From NCBI GenBank assembly GCA_964230965.1, contig CAXRJA010000094.1, positions 1 through 7,286 on the forward strand: 7,286 nucleotides of DNA, read 5' to 3'. The position numbers and the translations under genes were made by a program. Shown here in pieces: positions 6,970-7,286 of this stretch (within the stretch, counting starts at the first letter, position 1; the number at the start of each line of letters is the position of its first letter). Source of the DNA: UBA8290 sp964230965 (GTDB lineage: Bacteria > Bacillota_I > Bacilli_A > Acholeplasmatales > Acholeplasmataceae). The notes below the pieces were generated by a model. The model did not search any database and was not told where the DNA came from. It saw nothing but the letters and a program-made list of their open reading frames with translations.

Positions 6970-7286
6970 TTAATCTTCAATGATGACGCCTTGACCAAGT
7001 TTATAACCATAACCCCACACGGTTTCGATGATCTTCGGTTGTTTATTGTTTAGTTCTATCTTTTTTCTTAAGTTTCTTATATGAACATTAATGACATTTT
7101 CTGAAAAAAATAATGCTTTACTCCACAAATGATAAAAAATTTCTTCTTTTGAAAGTGTTACAGTGGGATTCGATAAAAATAATTGTAACATTTCAAATTC
7201 TTTAACCGTCAAATTGATTCTTTTTTGGCCATGATAAACTTGTCTCAGTCCAAAATCAATTTTTAAATGGTGGAATAACACTGAGC
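6970..7286 (-). CDS. OmpR/PhoB-type response regulator, C-terminal DNA-binding part only
   Basis: About 105 codons of a winged-helix DNA-binding domain of the OmpR/PhoB class are present. The frame stays open to the window edge at 7286, and the first possible start inside, a GTG at 7279-7281, falls at the usual junction between receiver and effector domains. I therefore read this as the tail of a longer response regulator whose phosphorylated receiver domain lies outside, not as a complete small protein. Visible features, numbered from that GTG, are RINLTVKEFEMLQLFLSNP (21-39), the recognition helix region ENVINVHIRNLRKKIE (61-76) and the wing IETVWGYGYKL (85-95), comparable to the usual R-G-x-G-Y pattern. 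No histidine kinase follows downstream; the next genes are an S51 peptidase and a membrane protein. The target genes are unknown. The gene ends in TAA and is closed by the terminator directly after it. Confidence 0.9.
   Translation of the reverse strand, partial: SVLFHHLKIDFGLRQVYHGQKRINLTVKEFEMLQLFLSNPTVTLSKEEIFYHLWSKALFFSENVINVHIRNLRKKIELNNKQPKIIETVWGYGYKLGQGVIIED

Noticed and set aside
6990..7020. Promoter for the S51 operon inside the regulator gene (TTATAAAC at about 7003-7010)
   Set aside because: The -10 match is only partial and no acceptable -35 box lies 16-18 bases upstream.
6970..7281. A complete 103-residue stand-alone DNA-binding protein starting at GTG 7279-7281
   Set aside because: The frame remains open to the window edge and the start would fall at the usual receiver-effector junction, so a truncated response regulator is the simpler reading.

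Overview
The window is an AT-rich stretch (roughly one third G+C by eye) in which all seven genes lie on the minus strand. Two genes end in TGA inside ATGA overlaps with the next gene, and tryptophan is written TGG throughout, so the standard bacterial code applies and not the mycoplasma code. Low GC, good Shine-Dalgarno sites, a LacI-family repressor, an OmpR-type regulator and a GH94 phosphorylase beside a laminarinase suggest a low-GC Bacillota or an Acholeplasma-like mollicute. A laminaribiose phosphorylase of GH94 has been characterised from Acholeplasma laidlawii. The taxonomic call is an inference from context, not a database match.

Layout, following transcription from right to left. 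(1) 7286-6970 holds the C-terminal DNA-binding half of an OmpR/PhoB-type response regulator, cut by the window edge and closed by a compact intrinsic terminator (about 6946-6967). (2) 6933-4245 holds three genes joined by 4-bp ATGA overlaps: a peptidase E-like (S51) serine hydrolase, an unrecognised protein with two membrane segments, and a GH30 glycosidase. (3) 4244-4179 is the only intergenic region of note. It has a near-consensus sigma-A promoter (TTTACA, 17 bp, TATAAT) and a LacI-type palindromic operator just downstream of the predicted transcription start. (4) 4166-1 is a tight operon: GH94 phosphorylase, GH16 laminarinase-like endo-glucanase, and a LacI-family repressor whose last residues fall outside the window.

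The genes suggest cytoplasmic use of beta-1,3(1,6)-glucan oligosaccharides. GH16 would cut internal beta-1,3 links, GH94 would phosphorolyse the resulting disaccharide or short oligomers to glucose 1-phosphate plus glucose, and GH30 would remove beta-1,6 or other beta-glucosyl links. None of the three enzymes has a recognisable signal peptide and no transporter is in the window, so uptake must be encoded elsewhere, or the substrate may be internal, for example a glycolipid. The LacI-family protein is the likely local repressor of the operon and of itself.

There are no RNA genes, mobile elements, CRISPR arrays or attachment sites that I can support, and no gene-free stretch longer than about 70 bases.
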